13,170 bases of DNA from an uncultured Fusobacterium sp. (GTDB lineage: Bacteria > Fusobacteriota > Fusobacteriia > Fusobacteriales > Fusobacteriaceae), in NCBI GenBank assembly GCA_900545035.1, contig UQXM01000038.1, positions 1 to 13,170 on the forward strand, given 5' to 3'. The notes beneath the pieces are model-generated. The model ran no database searches. It had not been told where the DNA came from and was given only the letters and a program-made list of their open reading frames with translations. This document shows positions 1 to 7,130 of this stretch, piece after piece (position 1 is the first letter of the stretch; the number at the start of each line of letters is the position of its first letter). The position numbers and the translations under genes were made by a program.

Positions 1-60
1 GAATTTTTAATTAACGGCAGTGAAAATTTTCAAAAAAATTTTTTATTTTTTCAAATAAAT

Positions 61-90
61 TTACATATTTTTATTTTTATATGTTATTAT
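61..90 (+). promoter_or_regulatory. Predicted promoter for the SNF2 helicase gene
   Basis: An extended -10 element is visible: TG at 82-83, one base, then TATTAT at 85-90. A weak -35 match, TTACAT, lies at 61-66 with an 18-base spacer. TATACT at 90-95 is an alternative -10. The element lies about 35 bases upstream of the start codon at 126, which is preceded by GGAG at 115-118. The whole region is so AT-rich that -10-like words arise easily, so this is a motif-based inference only. Confidence 0.45.
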
Positions 91-125
91 ATACTAAAAA
101 TAAATTTTATTAATGGAGAAAAATA

Positions 126-2948
126 ATGAAAGATGAAATTCTTGCAGAAATAAATGAGATAATAAAAGAATTTGAAATTGCAAAAAAAACAAAAACAGGG
201 GTATATGCAGAGAAAAATTTTGCTCCGGACAGTATTCCCTCAGACCTTCCGTCTTTTTTGGCAAATAAAGATGAAAAAAAACCACGATTTTTCATAAGTT
301 TTAGAATTGGATTTAACTTTGACGAACAATATATAATTCTTAAAGAGATTGAAATAAACGAAAGACTCGGAGACAGTTATCTTCTTTTTCCAAAGTTGGA
401 AGAATTTTTTAAGAAAAGATTTTATCAGCCTATATCTTTTGGAAAGAATCTTACAGTAAGACCGGAAGATGAATTTGATGAATATTCTTATCAGTTTCTT
501 GAAATTTTAAGAAGTCTTTTTTTGGAAAAAGCAGACCATTTTATAAGAAGAAGAGATATGAAAATACCTTATTTTCTTTTGGAAGCTCTTATTCCTGTAT
601 TTGAAGAAATATGTCTTAACTATATGCATATGGATATAGTTCCTGAAATAGAATTATATCAGGAGGGAAAAAATATTATAATAAATACGGAAAAGTTAGA
701 AAGATGGTATCCTTTGGGACGCCGTTATATGATATACGAAGATCAGGATAAAGATTATAAAATAATAAAATCAAATTATGATCTTTCTCCTGTATTTATT
801 TTAAAAAATCTTGCAGACGAAAAGAAAATAACAATTCCTAAAGAAAGTTTTGATTCAAGAAAATTTATCAAACTGTTTGAAAAAATTTTAAAAATAAAAG
901 GAATTGAAGAACTGAAGAGTGCTCTTTACAAACCTCAAAAAATTGAAACAGGAATAATATTTGATGTTGAGAAGAATAAGTTGACAGCTTCGGTTGAAGC
1001 AATTTTTGACGGAAAAAGAAAAAAAGAGATAGATGAAGAGATATTTGCTGATGTCTTGGAAATTAAAAAGAAAACTTCAAGTGCAGAAAATCTGCTTTTA
1101 AAAAAAGGTTTTGTGTATGATAATGATGAAAATAAATTTTTTATGACATCTGAAAGTAAAATATTTGATTTTGTAAACGAAAATCTGAAAACAGAACAGG
1201 AAGATTTTTCTCATTTTTATTTATTTTATTCTCCGGAGTTTGAAAAAAGAAGATTTATCAGCGGACAGATAACAGTGAAGATTGAAAAGAAAAAAGAATT
1301 TATGTTTTATCTTGAATCTGATGTTCTTTCAAAATTCCAGATATCAGAAATTTTGGCAATAAACAAACCGTTAAAAAAATATTACAGGTTGGAAAACGGT
1401 GATATAATAAAGCTGGAAAAAACAGATATTACCAAAATAAATAATATTTTATGTGATATTTCCGCAACGAAATTTGAAATAATGTCAGGTGAGATAAAAA
1501 GGAGCAGATATTTTGATTTCTTTTTAAATAATTATAATCTGACATCTGAGAACTGCAAAGATTATTTCAAAACTGTTCCTGAAATAAAAGCGATAACAAG
1601 AGAATATCAAAAATTTGGTGTAAACTGGATGCTGAATTTGAAAGCAAAAAATATGGGAGGGATTCTTGCAGATGATATGGGTCTTGGAAAAACAATTCAG
1701 GCTTTGGGATTTTTAAGAATACTTCAATATTTATCACCGAAAAATGTTCATATGGTAATAGTTCCTAAAGTGGTACTGTACAATTGGGAAAATGAAATAA
1801 AAAAATTCTTTAAAGATATGAAATACAGAATTATTGCAGGGGAATCTTATGAAAGAAAAGAAAAGATTTTTAATATCTGTCCGGGAGAAGTGGTTATTAC
1901 ATCGTATACTTTTTTAGTAAAGGATATTGCATTTTATAACGGAATTAATTTTTCAGCTTTGATAATAGACGAAGCACAAATTATAAAAAATCGTAATTCA
2001 TTGATGTTTAAATCAATAAATAAAATAAACAGAAAATCCTGCTTTGCACTTACAGGAACACCGATAGAAAACAATCTTCTTGAATTGTGGAGTATTTTTG
2101 AAACCATTCTTCCCGGATACTTGGGAACAGTGGCTTCTTTTAAGGAAAAATATATTTATATGAGAAACAACGATGTTTTAAGAGCATTTATAAAACCGTT
2201 TATTTTAAGAAGAATGAAAGATAAGGTTGAAAATATGCTTCCTGATAAAACTGAACAGAATATTATTTTGGAACTTGCACCTGAGCAGAGAAAAATGTAT
2301 GAAAGAGCAGTAATAGAATGTACAGAAAAAGTTCTGTTAAATGAAGAAATTCAGACTTTTCAAATTTTAAGATTAATGACAAGACTGAGAAAAATTTGTA
2401 CATATCCGGGTTGGAAAATAGAGAACTATAATGAGATAAGCGGAAAGGAAAAAGCTCTTGACGAACTTTTAGAGAGACTTATACCGCGTAATCATAAAAT
2501 AATAGTTTTCTCACAATTCACAACAGGATTAAAAAAATTAACAGAAAAATATTCGGAAAAATATAAAACTTTGTATCTTGACGGGAATACATCTGCAAGA
2601 AAAAGAGTAAAGCTTGTGGAAAAATTTAATACAGAAGACTATGAAGTATTTTTTGTATCTTTGAAAGCCGGAGGAGTTGGGTTAAATATTACAGGAGCAG
2701 ATACGGTTATTCATTATGATCCTTGGTGGAATCCTGCAGTGGAATCTCAGGCAACAGACAGAGCTCACAGAATAGGACAGAAAAAAGATGTTACGGTTTA
2801 TAATTTTATAACAAAAGCTACAATAGAGGAATATATTTATAAACTGAAAGAGGAAAAAAGAGCATTGAGCAGAGACATTCTTGATAATACAGCTTTGGAG
2901 TTTTCAAAAGAAGATCTTATGAAATTTTTCAAACTTAACAGAATATAA
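126..2948 (+). CDS. SNF2-family DEAD/H helicase (Swi2/Snf2 ATPase)
   Basis: This 940-residue protein is a double-stranded-DNA translocase of helicase superfamily 2. The ATPase core fills roughly residues 495-930. Walker A is DDMGLGKT at 516-523, Walker B is DEAQ at 615-618, motif III is TGTP at 643-646, motif V is KAGGVGLN at 847-854, and motif VI is QATDRAHRIGQ at 875-885. Upstream, KKYYRLENGD at 417-426 is typical of the bacterial SNF2-associated domain. The first 390 or so residues match nothing I recognise. They contain no CxC...CxH cluster, so the SWIM zinc finger common in bacterial relatives is absent. The start codon follows GGAG by 7 bases. The gene has its own promoter and terminator and stands alone. 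Bacterial members are thought to remodel protein-DNA complexes or RNA polymerase, but the substrate here is unknown. RapA is a less likely identity because its N-terminal Tudor-like domains are not evident. Confidence 0.93.
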   Translation: MKDEILAEINEIIKEFEIAKKTKTGVYAEKNFAPDSIPSDLPSFLANKDEKKPRFFISFRIGFNFDEQYIILKEIEINERLGDSYLLFPKLEEFFKKRFYQPISFGKNLTVRPEDEFDEYSYQFLEILRSLFLEKADHFIRRRDMKIPYFLLEALIPVFEEICLNYMHMDIVPEIELYQEGKNIIINTEKLERWYPLGRRYMIYEDQDKDYKIIKSNYDLSPVFILKNLADEKKITIPKESFDSRKFIKLFEKILKIKGIEELKSALYKPQKIETGIIFDVEKNKLTASVEAIFDGKRKKEIDEEIFADVLEIKKKTSSAENLLLKKGFVYDNDENKFFMTSESKIFDFVNENLKTEQEDFSHFYLFYSPEFEKRRFISGQITVKIEKKKEFMFYLESDVLSKFQISEILAINKPLKKYYRLENGDIIKLEKTDITKINNILCDISATKFEIMSGEIKRSRYFDFFLNNYNLTSENCKDYFKTVPEIKAITREYQKFGVNWMLNLKAKNMGGILADDMGLGKTIQALGFLRILQYLSPKNVHMVIVPKVVLYNWENEIKKFFKDMKYRIIAGESYERKEKIFNICPGEVVITSYTFLVKDIAFYNGINFSALIIDEAQIIKNRNSLMFKSINKINRKSCFALTGTPIENNLLELWSIFETILPGYLGTVASFKEKYIYMRNNDVLRAFIKPFILRRMKDKVENMLPDKTEQNIILELAPEQRKMYERAVIECTEKVLLNEEIQTFQILRLMTRLRKICTYPGWKIENYNEISGKEKALDELLERLIPRNHKIIVFSQFTTGLKKLTEKYSEKYKTLYLDGNTSARKRVKLVEKFNTEDYEVFFVSLKAGGVGLNITGADTVIHYDPWWNPAVESQATDRAHRIGQKKDVTVYNFITKATIEEYIYKLKEEKRALSRDILDNTALEFSKEDLMKFFKLNRI

Positions 2949-2957
2949 ATAAAAGAT

Positions 2958-2999
2958 AAAATTCTCAGTATTAAAAATATTGAGAATTTTATTTTTTAC
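2958..2999 (+). terminator. Intrinsic terminator after the SNF2 gene
   Basis: A 15-base-pair stem joins 2958-2972 to 2976-2990, closed by an AAA loop, with a single G-U pair in an otherwise perfect helix. It is followed at once by ATTTTTTA. The stem is AT-rich apart from its TTCTCA/TGAGAA core, but its length and the T run make a convincing Rho-independent terminator. It lies 10 bases after the stop codon and separates the helicase gene from the transporter gene. Confidence 0.88.
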
Positions 3000-3021
3000 A
3001 ATAGTAATATTTTCAGTTTTT

Positions 3022-3030
3022 TGGTACAAT
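3022..3030 (+). promoter_or_regulatory. Predicted extended -10 promoter for the DMT transporter gene
   Basis: TG at 3022-3023, one base, then TACAAT at 3025-3030 form an extended -10 element. I see no good -35 at the usual distance. A different reading, TTGGTA at 3021-3026 with TTAAAT at 3044-3049 and a 17-base spacer, is also possible. A promoter is expected here because the strong terminator at 2958-2999 cuts this gene off from the one upstream. Confidence 0.4.
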
Positions 3031-3087
3031 ATTTAAATGAGTATTAAATATTTGTTTAATGCTTAAAAAAGAAACGGAGGAACAAAA

Positions 3088-3954
3088 ATGATTGACAACA
3101 AAACAAAGGGGATACTTTTTATGCTGATGTCATCACTGGGTTTCAGTCTTATGGCAGTGAGCATCAAATATGCAGAGGGGATACCTCTTTTTGAAAAAAT
3201 ATTTTTCAGAAATCTTGTAAGTTTTTTTGTGGCACTTTGGGGACTTAGAAATACTGAAAACTTTATGGATCTGCTTGGAAAAAAAGGGAACAGAAAATTT
3301 TTGCTTGGAAGATCAATAGCAGGACTTTTGGGAGTGATTACAAACTTTTATGCAATAGCAAATCTGCCTCTTGCAAATGCCAATATTATCACAAAGCTTT
3401 CGCCTTTTGTGGTACTTTTCTTTTCAGCATATTATTTGAAAGAAAAAGTGAGAGGAATACAGGTAGCCGGATTTTTTTTAAGTTTTTTTGGACTTATTCT
3501 TATTATAAGACCAACTCTTGATTTTAATATTCTGCCGAGTCTTTCTGCTGTGGCTTCTGCTGTTTGCGGAGGGGCAGCGTATACTCTCGTAAGACATCTT
3601 GGAAACAGAAAAGAAAATCCGAATACTATTGTTTTTGTATTTTCTTTGATATCAGTACTGGGAATGTTTCCGCTTATGATTATGGATTTTGTGGTTCCCA
3701 CATTTACACAGCTTTTGATACTTTTAAGTATAGGAGTGTTTGCTTCTTTCGGACAGTTTGGGCTGACATATGCCTACAAGTATTCAAAAGCTTCGGAAGT
3801 TTCAATATATGCTTATTCGAGTATAATTTTTACTCTTGTTCTCGGATTTTTCTTTTTCAATGAAATTCCGGATATGTATGAAGTAATCGGAGGGATAATA
3901 GTTATTGCTGTAGCAGTAAAACTTTATTTTGTTTTTAAAGGAGAAAAAGAATAA
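3088..3954 (+). CDS. EamA/DMT-superfamily transporter, ten membrane helices
   Basis: This 288-residue integral membrane protein has the classic duplicated EamA layout, with two halves of about five helices each. Hydrophobic segments lie near residues 9-27, 36-53, 72-91, 98-115, 123-140, 148-167, 179-200, 205-227, 237-257 and 262-283. The first half ends with the usual KEK-then-glycine turn (residues 118-123), followed by a helix ending in RP at 141-142. The family exports or imports amino acids, nucleotides and other small metabolites across the inner membrane. Substrate cannot be read from sequence; some DMT proteins of this type have been assigned to S-adenosylmethionine or amino acid export. 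GGAGG at 3076-3080 sits 7 bases before the ATG. The gene is flanked by a terminator upstream and a separate strong promoter downstream, so it is probably monocistronic, although I see no intrinsic terminator after it. Confidence 0.9.
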   Translation: MIDNKTKGILFMLMSSLGFSLMAVSIKYAEGIPLFEKIFFRNLVSFFVALWGLRNTENFMDLLGKKGNRKFLLGRSIAGLLGVITNFYAIANLPLANANIITKLSPFVVLFFSAYYLKEKVRGIQVAGFFLSFFGLILIIRPTLDFNILPSLSAVASAVCGGAAYTLVRHLGNRKENPNTIVFVFSLISVLGMFPLMIMDFVVPTFTQLLILLSIGVFASFGQFGLTYAYKYSKASEVSIYAYSSIIFTLVLGFFFFNEIPDMYEVIGGIIVIAVAVKLYFVFKGEKE

Positions 3955-3999
3955 TTGTTCGTTTGGAAAGTACAAAGTGTTAAAAAATCTGCATATTTC

Positions 4000-4028
4000 T
4001 TTACAAATGAGGGGTAATATAATATAAT
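4000..4028 (+). promoter_or_regulatory. Strong sigma-70-type promoter for the mreC-to-apt gene run
   Basis: TTTACA at 4000-4005 and TATAAT at 4023-4028 are separated by exactly 17 bases, which is one mismatch from the full housekeeping consensus. A second TATAAT overlaps at 4018-4023 but is badly spaced. Transcription should begin near 4035, giving a leader of about 38 bases before mreC. This is the best promoter seen in the window and probably drives a large share of the 13 downstream genes. Confidence 0.8.
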
Positions 4029-4072
4029 TATTGAAAGGAAAGTATTAAAAAAGTTATACAAAGGACACGGAG

Positions 4073-4876
4073 ATGAGATTAAAAAAGAAAAAAAAGACGC
4101 TTATAGGTTGGGTATATGTAATTGTGGCGGTGGCAGCAGCAGTTTTTTTTATGAGAGGAGTGCTTCTTTTTGGTATAAAAAAATTAAATATCTTGATACT
4201 TCCTGTGCAGAGTAAAATTTATACAACTACACAAGGTATAAGAGAAAATTTTAATACTATCATAAAATATAAAGATTTCTTTTATGAAAACAGAGAACTT
4301 AAACAAAAAATTACATCTCAGGAATTTAAAGATGAGATGATAGCAGATTTAAAAGCTGAAAATGAAAGACTCAGAAAACTTGTAGAGCTTAAAGGAGAGA
4401 TAGGCTATAAGACAAAAGTTGTAAAAGTGAGTTTTCAGCATGTACAGGATACATATGAAAGTTTTATTATAAAAGCCGGGAAAATTGACGGAATGGAAGT
4501 AAATATGCCTGTTCTTTCAGGACGGCAGCTTATAGGAAAAATAACAGAGGTATATGAAAATTATTCTGTTGTGAAAATGATTACAGGAGAAAACAGTTTT
4601 GTCAGCACATTATGTGATAATGTAATCGGGATAGTAAGCGGAGAGAGAGAAAAAGATTTGTATTTCAGACCTACATCATCATTGGAAGAAGAGATACTTC
4701 CGGGAGATGAAATATTCACTTCGGGAATAAGCGATGTATATCCAAAAGGATTGTATGTTGGAAAAATATCAGAAGTAATATCAACAGAAAATAATTTGGA
4801 AAAAAGATACAGAGTAAAGATCGATACGAATATTTATGATTTTCAGGAAGCAATAGTTATAATGGGAGATGTGTAA
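4073..4876 (+). CDS. mreC: Rod shape-determining protein MreC
   Basis: MreC (267 residues) is a bitopic inner-membrane protein that scaffolds the elongasome, the cell-wall synthesis machinery of rod-shaped bacteria. A lysine-rich cytoplasmic tip (residues 2-8) precedes one membrane helix at about 10-33. A coiled coil covers roughly 62-106, and a beta-rich periplasmic domain (about 110-265) follows, with the family-typical pattern of repeated glycines around VLSGRQLIGKI and YPKGLYVGKI. AAGGA at 4061-4065 is 7 bases before the ATG. It is the first gene of the long run and follows the strong promoter at 4000-4028. The usual partners mreB and mreD are not beside it: a transporter gene lies upstream and an exported protein gene downstream. 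Family assignment is firm. Partner identity in this organism cannot be judged from the window. Confidence 0.93.
   Translation: MRLKKKKKTLIGWVYVIVAVAAAVFFMRGVLLFGIKKLNILILPVQSKIYTTTQGIRENFNTIIKYKDFFYENRELKQKITSQEFKDEMIADLKAENERLRKLVELKGEIGYKTKVVKVSFQHVQDTYESFIIKAGKIDGMEVNMPVLSGRQLIGKITEVYENYSVVKMITGENSFVSTLCDNVIGIVSGEREKDLYFRPTSSLEEEILPGDEIFTSGISDVYPKGLYVGKISEVISTENNLEKRYRVKIDTNIYDFQEAIVIMGDV
4864..4868 (+). promoter_or_regulatory. Ribosome binding site that sets the start at 4878
   Basis: GGGAG lies inside the last codons of mreC. It abuts the ATG at 4869 with no spacer but is 9 bases from the in-frame ATG at 4878. The second start is therefore much more plausible, and it removes three residues (MCK) that would precede the signal peptide. 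Confidence 0.7.
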
Positions 4877-4877
4877 A

Positions 4878-5462
4878 ATGAATAGTGTGAAAAAAATAAT
4901 GTTAATATTTTTTCTGCTGATATCTTCTTTATGTGCAGCTGCCGGCGGGAAAAACGAAACAGTAAAAAATATCAGTGATATAAAAACTTTAGACCTTATT
5001 GTAACGGAAAAGACATTTCTGAATAAAAAAAGTGAAGAGAAAGTATATAATATAAAGTATGTAATACCAAATCTTATGAAAAAAGAGATGATTGAACCAA
5101 AATCTCACAAAGGAGAGATATTTGTATATGCAGATGATACCAAAAAAACTTATCTTCCTATTTTTGAGCAGGTAATTGAAGAGAAAGCTCTTCCTGAAGA
5201 AAATTTTGTGATAGACACAATAATTTTATTGCAGAATAAAGACAGAAAAGATGAAAATTTCAGAAAACTTTACAACAGCGGTAAGCTGGTGAGAATACGA
5301 AATGACAATATCACAATTGAGCCTGTGAAAACAAAGCTTATTGACGGATATTATATACCTGTTTTTGTAAAAGTTTTTGACGGAGAGGTTTTGGCAGTAG
5401 AACTTACTTTGAAAAATGTAGAAATCAATAAAGAGATAGACAGAAAAGAGTTTGAGTTGTAA
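4878..5462 (+). CDS. Exported LolA-like protein of unknown function
   Basis: This is a 194-residue secreted protein. Residues 1-22 form a signal peptide: basic MNSVKK, a hydrophobic core, then an AAA site predicted to be cut before G23. The cysteine at 19 has Leu before it, so a lipobox is unlikely. The mature part is beta-rich. It has a block of the kind seen in LolA-like outer-membrane lipoprotein-sorting proteins: a strand, IPNLMKKEMIEP at 63-74, a glycine turn (KGE, 78-80), then a tyrosine-rich strand with TYLPIF at 91-96. I recognise the LolA/LolB-type fold only loosely and no specific family, so lipoprotein or lipid binding is a hypothesis. The start at 4878 is chosen from the upstream GGGAG. 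The gene begins one base after the mreC stop and its own stop shares a base with the recO ATG, so it is likely co-translated with both. Confidence 0.75.
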   Translation: MNSVKKIMLIFFLLISSLCAAAGGKNETVKNISDIKTLDLIVTEKTFLNKKSEEKVYNIKYVIPNLMKKEMIEPKSHKGEIFVYADDTKKTYLPIFEQVIEEKALPEENFVIDTIILLQNKDRKDENFRKLYNSGKLVRIRNDNITIEPVKTKLIDGYYIPVFVKVFDGEVLAVELTLKNVEINKEIDRKEFEL

Positions 5463-6169
5463 TGACTAATCTTATAAAAACAGAAGGAATAATAATAAAC
5501 AAAAAAGATATTGGAGATTTTGACAGGATTATTACTGTGTTTACAGGAGGTTTTGGGAAAATAGATATTCTTATAAAAGGTATCAGAAAAAGCCGTAAAC
5601 GAGATAAACTCGGTTCAGATGTCCTTTCATTTTCCAGAACAGTGGTATATAAGAAAGAAAACAGTTTTGTAGGTTCAACAGTTGAAACAATAAAAAGTTA
5701 TGAAAATATCCGAAGAGATATGAAAAAAATAGGTATGGTTCTTTATATGTTTCATGTGCTTAATAATATTCTTACTGACAGTGAAAGAAAAACAGTGCTT
5801 TATGATTTAACATTGAAAAGTCTTGATTATATAGACAGAGAAGAAAATATTTCAAACTGTATTCTTCTTGTGATTTATTATCTTAATAAAATAATCGGAG
5901 AAGAGGGAATAAAATTTATAATACAGGGAGGAAGAAATTTTTCTGTAAAAAATTCTGTTATATCAGAAGAACTTTACAGTGACACTGTAAAATTGAGCAG
6001 AGAAGAATATCATATTATTGAAAGCATATACTTTAATAAAGTGAAAGAACTGCTGCAGGAAAGTACAGATGTGAAAGATTTGTATTCGGTTTTAAGTATT
6101 TATGAAAGATACTTAAATTATCATATGGAATTATGTTTAGATTTTAAAAATTATATTTTGGAGGCATAA
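5462..6169 (+). CDS. recO: DNA repair protein RecO
   Basis: RecO (235 residues) works with RecR and RecF to load RecA on SSB-coated single-stranded DNA during gap repair, and it can anneal strands. Residues 1-80 form the OB fold, recognisable from the opening TEGIIINKKDIGDFDRII and the basic IKGIRKSRKRDK segment that contacts DNA. The remainder is the helical domain. The only cysteines are isolated ones in ISNC and ELCL, so the four-cysteine zinc site found in many RecO proteins is missing, as also happens in some other lineages. Length fits the family. The start overlaps the upstream stop as TAATG, and no strong Shine-Dalgarno is evident, so it probably relies on translational coupling. Confidence 0.9.
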   Translation: MTNLIKTEGIIINKKDIGDFDRIITVFTGGFGKIDILIKGIRKSRKRDKLGSDVLSFSRTVVYKKENSFVGSTVETIKSYENIRRDMKKIGMVLYMFHVLNNILTDSERKTVLYDLTLKSLDYIDREENISNCILLVIYYLNKIIGEEGIKFIIQGGRNFSVKNSVISEELYSDTVKLSREEYHIIESIYFNKVKELLQESTDVKDLYSVLSIYERYLNYHMELCLDFKNYILEA

Positions 6170-6170
6170 A

Positions 6171-6641
6171 ATGTTAAATATAGTTAAAATTACGGACTAT
6201 ATGTCAGAAGATTTAATAACATTGAATTTAAAAAGCAAAACAAAAGAAGCGGTTCTTGAAGAATTGTCAGTTTTAATGGCAAAATCTCCAAATATCCAGG
6301 ATAAAAATGTTATTAAAAAAGCTTTGATGGAGAGAGAGGAACTTGGAAGTACAGGTATAGGAAAAGGAATTGCTATTCCCCATGCTAAGACAGATACAGC
6401 CTCAAAATTAACAATAGCTTTTGGAATAAGCAGAGAGAAAATAGATTTTAATTCTCTTGATAATGAAGGAGTAAATATATTTTTTGTATTTGCTTCTCCG
6501 ATAGAGGACAGCCAGATATATTTGAAAGTCCTTGCAAGAATATCAAGACTTATCAGAAATGAAAGTTTTAGAAATAAACTGTTAAGTTGTCAAAAGCCGG
6601 AAGATGTTATTAAATTTATAGGAGAAGAAGAAGCTGTATAA
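6171..6641 (+). CDS. PTS EIIA protein, fructose/nitrogen (PtsN) type
   Basis: This 156-residue cytoplasmic protein is a PTS_EIIA type 2 domain from end to end. The phosphorylated histidine is H71 in GIAIPHAKT (residues 66-74), preceded by the conserved REELGSTGIGKG block (55-66). In the phosphotransferase system such a domain receives phosphate from HPr or NPr. It either passes it to a sugar-specific EIIB or, in the PtsN branch, acts as a regulator. No EIIB, EIIC, HPr or EI gene is nearby, so a regulatory role is more likely than sugar transport, although neither is proven. GGAGG at 6160-6164, inside the end of recO, is 6 bases from the ATG. The gene lies one base after the recO stop and 15 bases before nrdR. 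The symbol ptsN is withheld because the family alone does not separate it from a detached fructose IIA. Confidence 0.88.
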   Translation: MLNIVKITDYMSEDLITLNLKSKTKEAVLEELSVLMAKSPNIQDKNVIKKALMEREELGSTGIGKGIAIPHAKTDTASKLTIAFGISREKIDFNSLDNEGVNIFFVFASPIEDSQIYLKVLARISRLIRNESFRNKLLSCQKPEDVIKFIGEEEAV

Positions 6642-6656
6642 GCTTAGGAGGAACAT

Positions 6657-7115
6657 ATGAATTGTCCATTCTGTAATAATGAAGATACGAGAGTTGTAGA
6701 CAGCAGAGTGTTTATAAACGGTAATGCTATAAAAAGAAGAAGAGAATGCACAGCGTGCAAAAAAAGATTTACAACATATGAAAAAGTGGAAGAAAGGGCA
6801 GTTTATGTTGTAAAAAAAGATAAAAGCAGAGAGAAATTTGATAAAGAGAAATTGATGAGAGGACTTTCCATTGCAACGATAAAAAGAAATATTTCAACAG
6901 ATACTCTTGAAGAATTTGTGCTTGAAATAGAAAGAAGTCTTCAGAATTCTCTTGACAGCGAAATCACAACAAGCGATCTTGGAGAAATAGTTTTGAGAAA
7001 ATTAAAAGAACTTGATGAAGTGGCTTATGTGAGATTTGCTTCTGTTTATAAAGAGTTTGATGATATCAAATCTTTTATAGAGATTGTGGAAAATATTAAT
7101 AAAGATAAAAAGTAA
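6657..7115 (+). CDS. nrdR: Transcriptional repressor NrdR
   Basis: NrdR (152 residues) represses ribonucleotide reductase genes according to the nucleotides bound to its ATP-cone. The N-terminal zinc ribbon has C3-x2-C6 and C31-x2-C34, with the invariant DSR (15-17), the IKRRREC run (25-31) and FTTYE (38-42) that contact DNA. The ATP-cone occupies about residues 48-138 and contains the typical VAYVRFASVYKEF near its end. Length matches the family. AGGAGG at 6646-6651 is 5 bases from the ATG, one of the best ribosome binding sites here. No nrd gene and no clear pair of NrdR boxes was found in the window, so its targets lie elsewhere and autoregulation is not supported. Confidence 0.95.
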   Translation: MNCPFCNNEDTRVVDSRVFINGNAIKRRRECTACKKRFTTYEKVEERAVYVVKKDKSREKFDKEKLMRGLSIATIKRNISTDTLEEFVLEIERSLQNSLDSEITTSDLGEIVLRKLKELDEVAYVRFASVYKEFDDIKSFIEIVENINKDKK

Positions 7116-7130
7116 GGAGAACAGCAGCAG

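Noticed and set aside
22..53. Possible terminator of an upstream gene: GAAAATTTTC palindrome followed by A and T runs.
   Set aside because: The stem is almost only A-T, has no proper loop, and no upstream reading frame is visible. Such words are expected in a region this AT-rich.
3564..3863. Plus-strand open frame of 99 codons inside the transporter gene.
   Set aside because: It sits in a second frame of a well-supported membrane protein gene and has low-complexity Phe/Ser/Cys content.
126..3954. SNF2 helicase plus transporter as a defence island.
   Set aside because: A strong terminator separates the two genes. No methyltransferase, nuclease, phospholipase-D or mobile element is near, and composition matches the neighbours.
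6600..6656. NrdR-box operator upstream of nrdR.
   Set aside because: No pair of sequences close to the NrdR-box palindrome was seen in the gap or elsewhere in the window.
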